A stretch of DNA of 64,000 bases from positions 62,001 to 126,000 of the forward strand of contig NZ_FXUG01000015.1 in NCBI RefSeq assembly GCF_900182915.1. Reading direction: 5' to 3'. The number at the start of each line of letters is the position of its first letter. Position 1 is the first letter of the stretch. The translations under genes were made by a program, and so were the position numbers. Origin of the DNA: Neorhodopirellula lusitana. Lineage in GTDB: Bacteria; Planctomycetota; Planctomycetia; Pirellulales; Pirellulaceae. Below are positions 55,204 through 62,742 of the stretch, one piece after another. Below the pieces are notes generated by a model. That model searched no databases. It saw only the letters and a list, made by a program, of their open reading frames with translations, and was not told the origin of the DNA.

Positions 55204-55835
55204 CAATCAAGTCCATCTATGAGAGCCTCAGCGGATCCGGCAAACGAGACAAATCCCAGTAGTTGATTCGACGAGCGTTGAGGCGGCACGTGGGTGGTCG
55301 GGAATTCGATTCCGATCATTCACCAAGAACGAAAGTTTCGCCGTGAATCGAGGTCGTTCGCCATCACAGTTGTCACCGAATTGTAAGCCCCGTCACACGA
55401 TAATGCCGCCTCCCGTTGCCGCCGACCTATGTGGGAGTGGCCTAGGTTTTTCGAGCTCCCTGTGATGAATCCTTGGGGCGGCGATCTGCCCCTTTGTCGG
55501 CCTCGTCATCGCGGGAATCACGGGCGATCTCCTTCGCAATTCCGCTCAATCTCCCTGGGAATATCGAGTTACCCAATCGATTTCTCGCAGCCAGAGCATC
55601 TCGCCGGCCAGGTCGACGGCATGGTCTTCGTATTTCCCTGGTTGGGCGTGGTGGAGCTCATGTTGAGTACGGCTTGCCCCCCGTTGAAGAGCACCCACTT
55701 CTGGATGGCCTTCCTTTTGCCTCGCGTATGGCGTATACTATAGGGTCGCTGTCGGATTGAGACTGTTGTGGGAACCCGGCTTTGTTTGGTGTCAAAACCA
55801 GGCGACGCACCCACCAGTGCGGCAGCGATAACGAA
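55204..55835. other. Intergenic region upstream of tmRNA
   Basis: 632 bp between the AraC start (minus) and mature tmRNA (plus). Open frames on both strands are not convincing. A promoter candidate lies at 55711-55739. Otherwise nothing supported. Confidence 0.45.
55711..55739 (+). promoter_or_regulatory. Candidate sigma70 promoter for ssrA
   Basis: TTCCTT (55711-55716), 17-base spacer, TATACT (55734-55739). The -10 is close to consensus and the -35 weak. Transcription near 55746 would give a ~90-base 5' leader removed from pre-tmRNA. Confidence 0.4.
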
Positions 55836-56212
55836 GGGGGCGACTTGGAATCGACCGGATATCAAGAAGCGTATGCCTGCGTGTCGTGGTTGATCAGAAG
55901 GCCACGTAAAAATCTGATCAAAAACTTTTAGTTGCAGAAGAAAACTTTGCACTCGCCGCCTAATAACAGGTAGCGCGGACTGATGGGGATCGCCGATGTC
56001 GCCTGAATGTCCGTCACAATGTCGGATCGCTACCCGTCTTGCTCAAGACGCGGGTCGCTAAAAAAGATTTGAGTTAGCGGATTCGGGAGCCTGTCAGGTA
56101 GCGCCCGATGAAGCGAAAAGGGATCTTCGAGATCCTGCAAATAGCTTGACTACACATGTAGACGGTATCGTGGATGTGTCGCGGGACGAGGGTTCAATCC
56201 CCTCCGCCTCCA
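55836..56212 (+). ncRNA. ssrA: Transfer-messenger RNA (tmRNA)
   Basis: 377 nt. The tRNA-like domain closes with 5' GGGGGCG (55836-55842) pairing with CGCCTCC (56205-56211), including the G-U at the third pair seen in tmRNAs and needed for alanylation; discriminator A56212; the CCA is not encoded. T-arm GAGGG-TTCAATC-CCCTC at 56188-56204. The tag reading frame lies at 55934-55963, with GC-rich pseudoknot-forming sequence after it (55965-56130). With SmpB it frees stalled ribosomes and tags the peptide for proteolysis. A single-copy essential-type housekeeping RNA, followed by an intrinsic terminator. Confidence 0.95.
55934..55963 (+). other. tmRNA proteolysis tag: AEENFALAA
   Basis: Codons GCA GAA GAA AAC TTT GCA CTC GCC GCC followed by TAA TAA. 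With the alanine brought by tmRNA the tag would be (A)AEENFALAA, ending in the ALAA degron read by ClpXP-type proteases. The preceding TTTTAGTT matches the resume-signal context (TAGTC) of E. coli tmRNA. Confidence 0.88.
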
Positions 56213-56221
56213 CTCTTAAAG

Positions 56222-56266
56222 AGCCTGGTTTTTGAGTCGAAAGACAATGAAAACCAGGCTTTTTTT
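56222..56266 (+). terminator. Intrinsic terminator of ssrA
   Basis: AGCCTGGTTTT (from 56222) pairs with AAAACCAGGCT (56250-56260), an 11-bp stem followed by a run of Ts to 56266. Ten bases after the mature tmRNA 3' end. Confidence 0.85.
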
Positions 56267-56585
56267 ATGGCCCTGCTTTTGAACTGTCCTTGAGTTTGAA
56301 CTGCTCTCGAGTTTGAACTGCCCTCGCCTATTCAGTGTTCCGAGGTCGTTTCGGTGAGGTGGTCTTGCTGAGGCATTTTTGCTGGGGCGGCGGAGTGCTG
56401 AAGCTGGTGGTCAACTGATTGCGGTCGGATGCCTTCGTGCAGACTTTGGCGGTTTCGGTAGCTAATTTGTAAGGCCAGTTGAGCGGGCGTAGGGTTATAA
56501 CATTCAACCGCCGCAGTTGAATCGCAACTAGTGATGCGTCGACCTTCACGGCGAAACGCTCGCCAAGCCAATCACCAAGAATCGC

Positions 56586-57284
56586 ATGACGAATAGCCAT
56601 AAAACGAAGTGCACTGTATGCGGAAAAGTGTTCTCGATGTCCGAGTTGACGCCGGGGCGGTTTGTGCGACCACTCGTCGCTGATCGGATCACGGCGGAGC
56701 ATCCTGATTGGAACGTGGAAGGTTACATTTGCCAGGGTGATTTGAACCATTACCGCAGCTTGTACGTGCAGAACGTCTTGGAGCAGGAGCGTGGCGAACT
56801 ATCGACGTTGGAACGAGACGTCATCGAAAGTTTGCGTGAACACGATGTGATGACGCAGAACCTCAACGATGTAGTGGATGAGACGATGACGATGGGTCAG
56901 CGGTTGGCTGACAAGGTTGCCACCTTCGGTGGAAGTTGGACATTTATCTTGATTTTTGCGGGCGTGCTGATCGTTTGGATCGCGGTCAACTCAGTCGCAC
57001 TGTTTGCCAATCCGTTTGATCCGTTTCCTTTCATTTTGCTCAATCTAGTGCTGTCATGTCTCGCTGCGATTCAAGCACCCATCATCATGATGAGCCAGAA
57101 TCGGCAGAACGAGAAAGACCGGTTGAAGGCCGACAACGATTATCGAGTGAACTTGAAGGCTGAACTCGAAATCCGCCACTTGCATTCCAAATTGGATCTG
57201 TTGCTGACACATCAGTGGCAACGACTGCTTGAAATCCAGCAGGTTCAAACCGACTTGCTCGAAGAATTGAGCAAAGGCAAATGA
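56586..57284 (+). CDS. DUF1003 membrane protein
   Basis: 232 residues. N-terminal CxxC (Cys9, Cys12: CTVCGKVF) suggesting a zinc ribbon half; two transmembrane helices ~117-140 (WTFILIFAGVLIVWIAVNSV) and ~148-170 (FILLNLVLSCLAAIQAPIIM); conserved MMSQNRQNEKDRLKADNDY after helix 2 and a C-terminal helix, all typical of DUF1003. Cytoplasmic membrane, function unknown. First gene after the tmRNA gene. Confidence 0.9.
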   Translation: MTNSHKTKCTVCGKVFSMSELTPGRFVRPLVADRITAEHPDWNVEGYICQGDLNHYRSLYVQNVLEQERGELSTLERDVIESLREHDVMTQNLNDVVDETMTMGQRLADKVATFGGSWTFILIFAGVLIVWIAVNSVALFANPFDPFPFILLNLVLSCLAAIQAPIIMMSQNRQNEKDRLKADNDYRVNLKAELEIRHLHSKLDLLLTHQWQRLLEIQQVQTDLLEELSKGK

Positions 57285-57533
57285 GTGTTGTCCAAACCAT
57301 CCGAAATGGATGCGGACGCGACACGGACCGTGACAATTTTCAACGTTCGTGTTGGCGGTTTGCCTTTCACGGTAACACGCCCCGATCACTGCGGGCTTTA
57401 GTCGCGGCGGCGGTGGTGTTGAGTGTCGTCGCAGTCGCTCAGTTGTTGTGATCCAAACCGGCAGACTCGATTTACCAACGGAGGGCGAACTCGCGCAGGC
57501 GATCGAGTTGGTGAAGTCTGCCAAATCAACCAA

Positions 57534-57620
57534 TGCGAACATGTCACTTTGCGGAGGCTGCTCGAGCAGCACAAGCTGGCCCAACAGATTGTTGTGAAAA
57601 ACCGTCTTCCTGCAGGTCCG
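57534..57620 (+). pseudogene. Possible fragment of an IS5-type transposase
   Basis: In one frame the sequence reads CEHVTLRRLLEQHKLAQQIV, close to the (F)RRLLEKHxLxxQI segment near the N-terminus of IS5-family DDE transposases. The frame does not continue as transposase on either side, so at most a short, frameshifted remnant is left. Recognised by eye only. Confidence 0.3.
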
Positions 57621-57663
57621 CAATTTGCAGTTGCCGAACGGAGGAGAAGGATAATGGCGGCAA

Positions 57664-57701
57664 AGGGGACCGCTCATTCGAGATCCTGTTCCCCTCTTTT
57701 T
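57664..57701 (+). terminator. Hairpin with T-run, possibly a REP-like element
   Basis: AGGGGA (57664-57669) pairs with TCCCCT (57690-57695) across a 20-base loop, followed by CTTTTT. It could end plus-strand transcription from the DUF1003 gene or be a dispersed palindromic element. Confidence 0.3.
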
Positions 57702-57729
57702 GTAAACGGATGACACTGATTCCAGTCCG

Positions 57730-59145
57730 TTACCACACGTATGCGAATCCGCCGCTGGCAACGTGTAGTGATTGGTCGTTGTTGAGTTGCAGGTCATAGT
57801 TCGCGGAAACGGTCCATTGCTGACCATGGGTGCCGAGCACACCGATGTTAAAAACTGCCCAATCGCGGTCCAGTTCGGATGCCATGGATGAAAATGCGGT
57901 TCCACCCAAGGTCCCCGTGACAACGGCGTCGGTATCGAGGTACTCATGCATCCAGTCGATCCGGCCGCTTGGTGTGATCGCCCATCGTTCGCCCCAGTTC
58001 ATCGAGGTGGCCGAACTGGCCGCGATGCCGATCCGGCTGCGTAGAGAATGCGTGTGTTGGTCATCGACGATCGCTCCGCTGGTACCCGTTTCCCGATAGT
58101 CGTCCTGGCTTAAATAGATATGCTGCAGCGAGATGGCCGGTTGAACAACCGCGCCGCGCCATTTTCGACTCCATCCGCGTTCCAAGAATAGCCCGGTTTG
58201 AATCCCATCGAATTCACCATGGGCATTTGTTCGCGAAGTTTCGTGGTGGTTGTAGCCAATCGATCCGGTCAGCAGGTAGTAGTTGCCGCTGGTGTCGTGC
58301 CGATGCAGGAAGCTGCCCACATGAGTGCTGTTGATGTCGGCGTGGGTACGGTCATCGAACGATAGGTCTTGATTGGTAAAACTGCCGAATACACCTGCGA
58401 TGGTTTGCTGGTCGAACCAGCGGAAGAGGCCGAACTGTGAGCCGCCACCGACATAGTCGAATCCAGTATTGTCGCGGCCGCCATCAGTCTGGCCACCGAT
58501 GCCATAGCCTTGAAGCCAACCACCACGATCAACCTTGCACTGACACCCGTGTTTTGACGTCGCCCGACAACCACACTGGCATGGCCCCGCTGATGATTCA
58601 TTATCCCCATCAGCAATCGCGATCGGACTTTGATAACTGACAAGTCGCACATCGGATGACGTCATTGCTTGCGAACGGATCGCCACGGGATTGCCAGGAA
58701 CAGAGCCAAGCTGTTGTGAGTTGACGATCGTGTTGACTTGATCACGCAAAAATTGGAATTGAAATCCACCGAGAGAGATCGACGAGTGAGAAATTCCAGC
58801 GTGCAAGCTGGCGATCTGAGATCCTGCTATCGCGGCGGGGCTGTCTCCGCCTCCGCCAGTTGCAAGCACAACGAGATGCAGCGTGGCCTCTTTTTGAATG
58901 TTGTAATCGGAAAGGGTTCGTCCATCATCTAACTCTTTACCTGCAAACACCAAGTTTTGTTGATCGGGCGGGATTCCCTCCTTCTCTTGGATTTTCGATT
59001 TCACGTTCTCAATGGTGTCATTTGCCTCCACGTCAATTGTCAATGTCTTTCCGGTCAATGTCTTGACGAAAATCAGCATCGCGTCGGCGGGCGAAGCAGC
59101 CATGAACGTCAGGATCGAAACCATTGCGAGTTTGCGAGCATCCAT
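57730..59145 (-). CDS. Secreted ubiquitin-autotransporter fusion protein
   Basis: 471 residues. 1-22: signal peptide ([12 protein letters not shown], AxA site after Ala22). 23-98: ubiquitin domain, gapless against human ubiquitin, starting [12 protein letters not shown] and holding [28 protein letters not shown] and a terminal Gly97-Gly98 followed by two more Gly. 101-207: linker with [13 protein letters not shown] and a cysteine cluster (189, 191, 193, 201, 203). 208-471: beta-barrel of autotransporter type ([16 protein letters not shown], alternating aromatic strands, last residue Trp as in outer-membrane proteins). Predicted to sit in the outer membrane with the ubiquitin part exposed or released. 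Barrel homologous to the upstream gene. No Shine-Dalgarno site. Low GC in the ubiquitin part suggests transfer. Confidence 0.93.
   Translation of the reverse strand: MDARKLAMVSILTFMAASPADAMLIFVKTLTGKTLTIDVEANDTIENVKSKIQEKEGIPPDQQNLVFAGKELDDGRTLSDYNIQKEATLHLVVLATGGGGDSPAAIAGSQIASLHAGISHSSISLGGFQFQFLRDQVNTIVNSQQLGSVPGNPVAIRSQAMTSSDVRLVSYQSPIAIADGDNESSAGPCQCGCRATSKHGCQCKVDRGGWLQGYGIGGQTDGGRDNTGFDYVGGGSQFGLFRWFDQQTIAGVFGSFTNQDLSFDDRTHADINSTHVGSFLHRHDTSGNYYLLTGSIGYNHHETSRTNAHGEFDGIQTGLFLERGWSRKWRGAVVQPAISLQHIYLSQDDYRETGTSGAIVDDQHTHSLRSRIGIAASSATSMNWGERWAITPSGRIDWMHEYLDTDAVVTGTLGGTAFSSMASELDRDWAVFNIGVLGTHGQQWTVSANYDLQLNNDQSLHVASGGFAYVW
58852..59079 (-). other. Ubiquitin-coding segment (Ub Met1 to Gly76)
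   Basis: 76 codons. By hand alignment with human ubiquitin, 59 of 76 are identical without gaps. All seven lysines (6, 11, 27, 29, 33, 48, 63), Leu8, Val70, His68 and Gly75-Gly76 are kept; Ile44 is Val. Changes at the E1-contact end: Arg42 to Asn, Arg72 to Leu, Leu73 to Ala, Arg74 to Thr. GC by hand count is 104 of 228 (46%), against 105 of 180 (58%) at 57841-58020 in the barrel part. Confidence 0.95.
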
Positions 59146-59439
59146 TGGGAAGCAGTGACCTATTTAAATTAGCAAGAGATTTCGGCTGTAAAACCGGGGA
59201 GGCCAACCATGTTGAGGCACGGAGCGAGAGTCGCTGGAATCCTCGTTCGAAGGACGATCGGGAAGTCGCTGCTGCGGTTGGGACGAACTCGCGTTAACGG
59301 CGAAGTCAACGCGATCCATACTGACCAGAGCGATTCGGGAATCATCGACTCATTAGTTCGACAGAAAATGGGATGTCCCGTTTTCTCGACATGTTCAGGC
59401 CGTTCCAACTTGGTTGGCACGGGTGTGTTCAACCCATCT

Positions 59440-60897
59440 TTAGTGCGTCCAGACCACACCACCACTGCCAGTGTGGAATCGTTGCCGGTCGTTGACCTGC
59501 AGGTCGTAATTAGCGTACAGCGAGAGTGCTGCGTTTCGATCGCCTTGCAGTCCAACACCGAGCAGTGCCCAGTCGCGGCCCAGGTCCAAACCTTGGGTCG
59601 CGAAACTGGAGCCACCTTGGACCCCAGTTACACTGGTCGTCGGGTCCAAATACTCGTGCATCCATGAGGCACGCGAGTTAGGCGTCCAACGCCAACCCAG
59701 CGGACCGTGGACGTGACGGTTGCCGTAGAAATTGGCACCCACCATGCTGCGGAGCGAGTGAGCGTCGACATCGTCAATCGACGTGCCACCAGATTCCACA
59801 TGGTCGTCTTGGTGGACCCACAGGTATTGCAAGGCCACGTTCGGCTGCACCGTCAGCACGCCCAGGTCACGTGTCAGTCCACGTTCCAGGTACGTCCCTG
59901 TTTGCACGCCGTCATAGTTGCCCGTGATGCCGCCGGTACGTGACGTGTCGTAGTCATCGTACGACGCGTTGCCGGCCAGTGTGTAGTAGTTGCCTTCATG
60001 ATCGTTGCGGTGCAGAAACAGGCCCAGCATGCCGCTGTTGACGTTGGCTTCCGAACCCGCATCGGTGCTGACGTTTTGGTAGCCGTAGGCACCAAAGAAC
60101 CCAACCATCGTATGAGCGTCGATGTGACGGAACAAACCCAATTGGGTACCGCCACCGCCGTAGTCAAACCCGGACACACCTTGATGCCCATCAGCGCTAC
60201 CGCCGATGCCGTAGCCTTGCATCCAACCACCCCAACCACTTCGCGTTAGCGATGAAGTTCGTTGGCCGCGACTACCCAGTGGGCTGCCGATTCCGCTTTG
60301 GTAGCTGACCTGTTCGACGCTGGGTTCTTCATAACTGACCAGACTGATCGGAGCATACTCGCCATCGGCGGTGCGTGGCGGTGGGGTTAACGAGACGAGC
60401 CCCATCGCGTTATTACCGCCCGAAAAACTACCGGCCATCGTTCGAACTTGATTGCTCAGCGATTGGAACTGGAAGTTCTGATTCTGGAATTGAGTCTGCG
60501 TCGTGCTACCGAGCAATTGCCCCGCTTCCAAAGAAGTGAGTTCAAAGACGAATTCGATGCTGAAGTCAATGTTGTAGTCATTGTACCAGTTGAATTCATA
60601 CGTGCCCGGCGCAACCGAGGATCCGTCGCCATGCTCCAGTAAATTGCCGCCCTCAAAGTGCCAATAATTAAGCCAATCTGTGCCGTCAGCCAAAAGTTGT
60701 GTACGAAAGAAACCAGATTCCGTACTCACATTCACTGCGGAGATCAACTCACCGGAACCCACAGTAACGGTTGCATCGCCAACTAGCCCGTCGTCTTGCG
60801 TCAGCGTGAAATTGGATGAGTTGATTAGGATTGGAGGTGTCGCTTGTGCGGTTGTCACGCATGCAATCAACCCCCACGAGATTAAGAAACGATACAT
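59440..60897 (-). CDS. Autotransporter-type outer-membrane barrel protein, paralogue with different N-terminal module
   Basis: 485 residues from ATG 60897 (signal MYRFLISWGLIACVTTAQA; AGGGG lies 7 bases before the start; the in-frame start at 60945 is rejected). N-terminal ~20-130: beta-rich module of unknown type (FTLTQDDGLVGDATVTVGSG, GTYEFNWYNDYNIDFSIEFV). Linker ~140-220 with FQFQSLSNQVRTM, which matches the [13 protein letters not shown] of the next gene. ~222-485: 264-residue barrel (GGWMQGYGIGGSADGHQGVS, GYQNVSTDAG, WMHEYLDPTTSV) ending VVWTH. Probably an outer-membrane protein displaying or releasing the N-terminal module. 294 bp upstream of the ubiquitin gene, same strand. Confidence 0.88.
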   Translation of the reverse strand: MYRFLISWGLIACVTTAQATPPILINSSNFTLTQDDGLVGDATVTVGSGELISAVNVSTESGFFRTQLLADGTDWLNYWHFEGGNLLEHGDGSSVAPGTYEFNWYNDYNIDFSIEFVFELTSLEAGQLLGSTTQTQFQNQNFQFQSLSNQVRTMAGSFSGGNNAMGLVSLTPPPRTADGEYAPISLVSYEEPSVEQVSYQSGIGSPLGSRGQRTSSLTRSGWGGWMQGYGIGGSADGHQGVSGFDYGGGGTQLGLFRHIDAHTMVGFFGAYGYQNVSTDAGSEANVNSGMLGLFLHRNDHEGNYYTLAGNASYDDYDTSRTGGITGNYDGVQTGTYLERGLTRDLGVLTVQPNVALQYLWVHQDDHVESGGTSIDDVDAHSLRSMVGANFYGNRHVHGPLGWRWTPNSRASWMHEYLDPTTSVTGVQGGSSFATQGLDLGRDWALLGVGLQGDRNAALSLYANYDLQVNDRQRFHTGSGGVVWTH

Positions 60898-61567
60898 ACT
60901 AGTGCCCCTATGTACGCATTTTGAACAGTTATTTTGTATTGTCATACCTTCGGTTGCGCAAAAGCGAGAATTCCATCATTACTGATTCAGTGAGCTTAAT
61001 CGTTACGATCGTTGCGAAGCGCCGATTGGAATTTCCCACGACGAATTGACAATAGACCGGTTTTAGAGGGAGGGAAACAATCCAAACGGGATGAAGTTTG
61101 CCGCAGTCACACCGCCGGGGCGACCGTCTCCCAGGACGGTATGCTGCTAACCGTTCGCGAACACCGAATCGAAGTGGGCATCTGACAAAACGGGCATCTT
61201 GATCGGGTTCCTTAGTTCGAACGATCAACCCATCGCCTCAACGTAGCCGGCAGGATCTTTGAAGCGATTAGTCGGTGCAAGCGAAATGGGGATGCCGCTA
61301 CGAAAACAAGCGGATCCCTAAGCTGGCTATGGAGGACTTTCGCAGCGGTCAGTTGCTCGATCAAAAGCGTTTTAGTCTCTAGCCAGTTGTCCAATTAGCG
61401 GTCAGCCGTTGCGACCTTAGGCAGGTCATTGAAGTTGAAAGTTGGTCACGCGAGGTGCTGGGGCATGGCATATGATTGGTCTTCCATTGAAACACACGAG
61501 GCCTCTTTTGGCGCGGTCGGTGTGGTAATCTGGTTGCAATCATTTTCACAACCTTGGGCACTTTGAC
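60898..61567. other. Divergent intergenic region, no gene seen
   Basis: 670 bp between the autotransporter gene (minus) and the HExxH membrane protein (plus). Short open frames lack protein-like composition. Apart from a weak promoter candidate at 60933-60961 I see nothing. Confidence 0.45.
60933..60961 (-). promoter_or_regulatory. Candidate promoter of the autotransporter genes
   Basis: On the minus strand TTGCGC (60961-60956), 17-base spacer, TACAAA (60938-60933), about 36 bases before the start codon. Moderate match only. Confidence 0.3.
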
Positions 61568-62050
61568 TTGAAGCGACGCGTTTGTATTTTCGTTGGATTG
61601 CTAACGCTTTCCTGGTGCGTGATGACGTTCATGCACGAATGTGGGCACGTGTTTGGCGGTTTTTTGTGTGGTGCAAAACTGACGGAAGTTGAGCTTGCAC
61701 CTTGGCGATTGCCATACAGCATGCACTCGCCCGATCCGTATCCACTGGTCACTCTTTGGGCAGGGCCGCTAGTCGGTGTTGCGGTGCCCGTCGCGTTGGC
61801 GGCACTGATTGCCAGTCGATGGGCATGGCTAATCGCGGACTTTTGTCTGGTCGCCAACGGCAGCTATCTTGCGCTTGCTTGGTTATCGGGAGATCGTTTC
61901 TTGGACACGCAGCGTTTACTTGATGCAGGAGCTCATCCAGCCTTGATCCTCGCTTTCTGCGTCTTGACGATTGTGCCTGGCTATGTGGGGTTTCGGTCTG
62001 ACTGCATCTTTTACCTTACTCCGTTTTCGAAAACTAGAAACGCCGACTAG
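61568..62050 (+). CDS. Small membrane protein with HExxH zinc motif (M50-like)
   Basis: 160 residues from a TTG start. Hydrophobic helix 1 (CIFVGLLTLSWCVMTFM) runs into HECGHVFGGFLCGAKLTEVE, the HExxH layout of membrane zinc peptidases of the M50/site-2 type, followed by three further hydrophobic stretches (LVTLWAGPLVGVAVPVALAA, WLIADFCLVANGSYLALAWL, LILAFCVLTIVPGYVG). The LWAGPLVG segment is like the NPxxG/AGPxxN region after the active site in M50 relatives. Length is short for a full S2P. Cytoplasmic membrane; peptidase activity is a guess from the motif. Confidence 0.7.
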   Translation: MKRRVCIFVGLLTLSWCVMTFMHECGHVFGGFLCGAKLTEVELAPWRLPYSMHSPDPYPLVTLWAGPLVGVAVPVALAALIASRWAWLIADFCLVANGSYLALAWLSGDRFLDTQRLLDAGAHPALILAFCVLTIVPGYVGFRSDCIFYLTPFSKTRNAD

Positions 62051-62252
62051 GTGGCGGGTCAAACGGAAGAACTTGCGTGAGGGGCAACCACGCATGCCGC
62101 TCAGGCATCGCTGGCATACGAGTTCGGATGTTCGGAAGAAGTCGTCTCTATGCCCGCACCATGCGCGAACTGCATTTGAAGACAAGCCGGAAGCGGAGGA
62201 CGTCACACCGCTCTCCAGTCGAGTTATTTAGTGCAGCCATACGATGTCGTCG

Positions 62253-62648
62253 TTATGGATTGGTTGATTCACTCGGTACCGAAGTGTCACCGATCAGTTC
62301 ATGGATCTGGGCAAACAAAATGTCGAAGTCGACGGGTTTGGGGTGGAAACCGTCACATCCAGCCGCGGTCGCACGTTCCTGATCACCGGGAAGTGCGTAG
62401 GCGGTCAGGGCGATGACTGGAATGCGTTGCTCGGGGTCAGCGGCGCGGATTTGCATGGTCGCTTCGATCCCATCGAGTTCCGGCATGTTGATGTCCATCA
62501 GGATCAGCGAGGGTGCGGCCTGCGCAGTAGCCAGTACCGCTTCGAGTCCGTTAACGGCAGTCACGACGTTGTAGCCGTGCATTTGCAGTCGTCGCTTCAT
62601 CATGTCGCGAATGTCGTCATGATCGTCGACCAATAGAATGGTGGGCAT
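62253..62648 (-). CDS. Single-domain response regulator (CheY-like receiver)
   Basis: 131 residues, one receiver domain only. Acid pocket Asp9/Asp10 (LLVDDHDD), phospho-acceptor Asp52 (LILMDINMPELDG), Thr in VIALTAYA and Lys in GFHPKPVDF complete the active site. No output domain, so it signals through protein contacts or passes phosphate. The histidine kinase is not in the window. It lies 94 bp downstream of the permease gene on the same strand and may be co-transcribed. Confidence 0.95.
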   Translation of the reverse strand: MPTILLVDDHDDIRDMMKRRLQMHGYNVVTAVNGLEAVLATAQAAPSLILMDINMPELDGIEATMQIRAADPEQRIPVIALTAYALPGDQERATAAGCDGFHPKPVDFDILFAQIHELIGDTSVPSESTNP

Positions 62649-62742
62649 GGATGGCTGTGCTTCCGGTAGAGAGGACGAATAATTGGTGAGTTCGGTCTCG
62701 CAGTGATAGTCGAGATTAGTCAGGCAACTTTTAGGCAGTGGG

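Larger units (their letters stand above)
57285..57729. other. Intergenic region with possible mobile-element debris
   Basis: 445 bp between DUF1003 (plus) and the ubiquitin-autotransporter gene (minus, stop side). Holds a short IS5-transposase-like fragment (57534-57620) and a hairpin with T-run (57664-57701). No intact gene. Confidence 0.5.

Noticed and set aside
55473-55760. Minus- and plus-strand open frames upstream of ssrA, including a minus-strand stretch reading KYEDHAVDLAGEMLWLREID
   Set aside because: Looks slightly protein-like, but the frames are short and broken and match no family I know; possible decayed gene, not supportable.
57054-57947. Long minus-strand frame covering the DUF1003 3' end and the intergenic region
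   Set aside because: Antisense to the DUF1003 gene and overlapping the end of the ubiquitin-autotransporter gene in another frame; no family match.
58845-58855. CTCCGCCTCC in the ubiquitin gene, identical to part of the tmRNA 3' end (possible att site)
   Set aside because: Only 10 bases, and explained by the glycine codons of the GGGG linker; no integrase gene in the window.
59169-59615. Minus-strand frame overlapping the 3' end of the second autotransporter gene
   Set aside because: Shadow of the autotransporter gene in another frame plus intergenic sequence.
60929-61228. 99-codon minus-strand frame upstream of the autotransporter gene, Arg/Cys-rich
   Set aside because: No start signal, overlaps the promoter candidate, no recognisable similarity.
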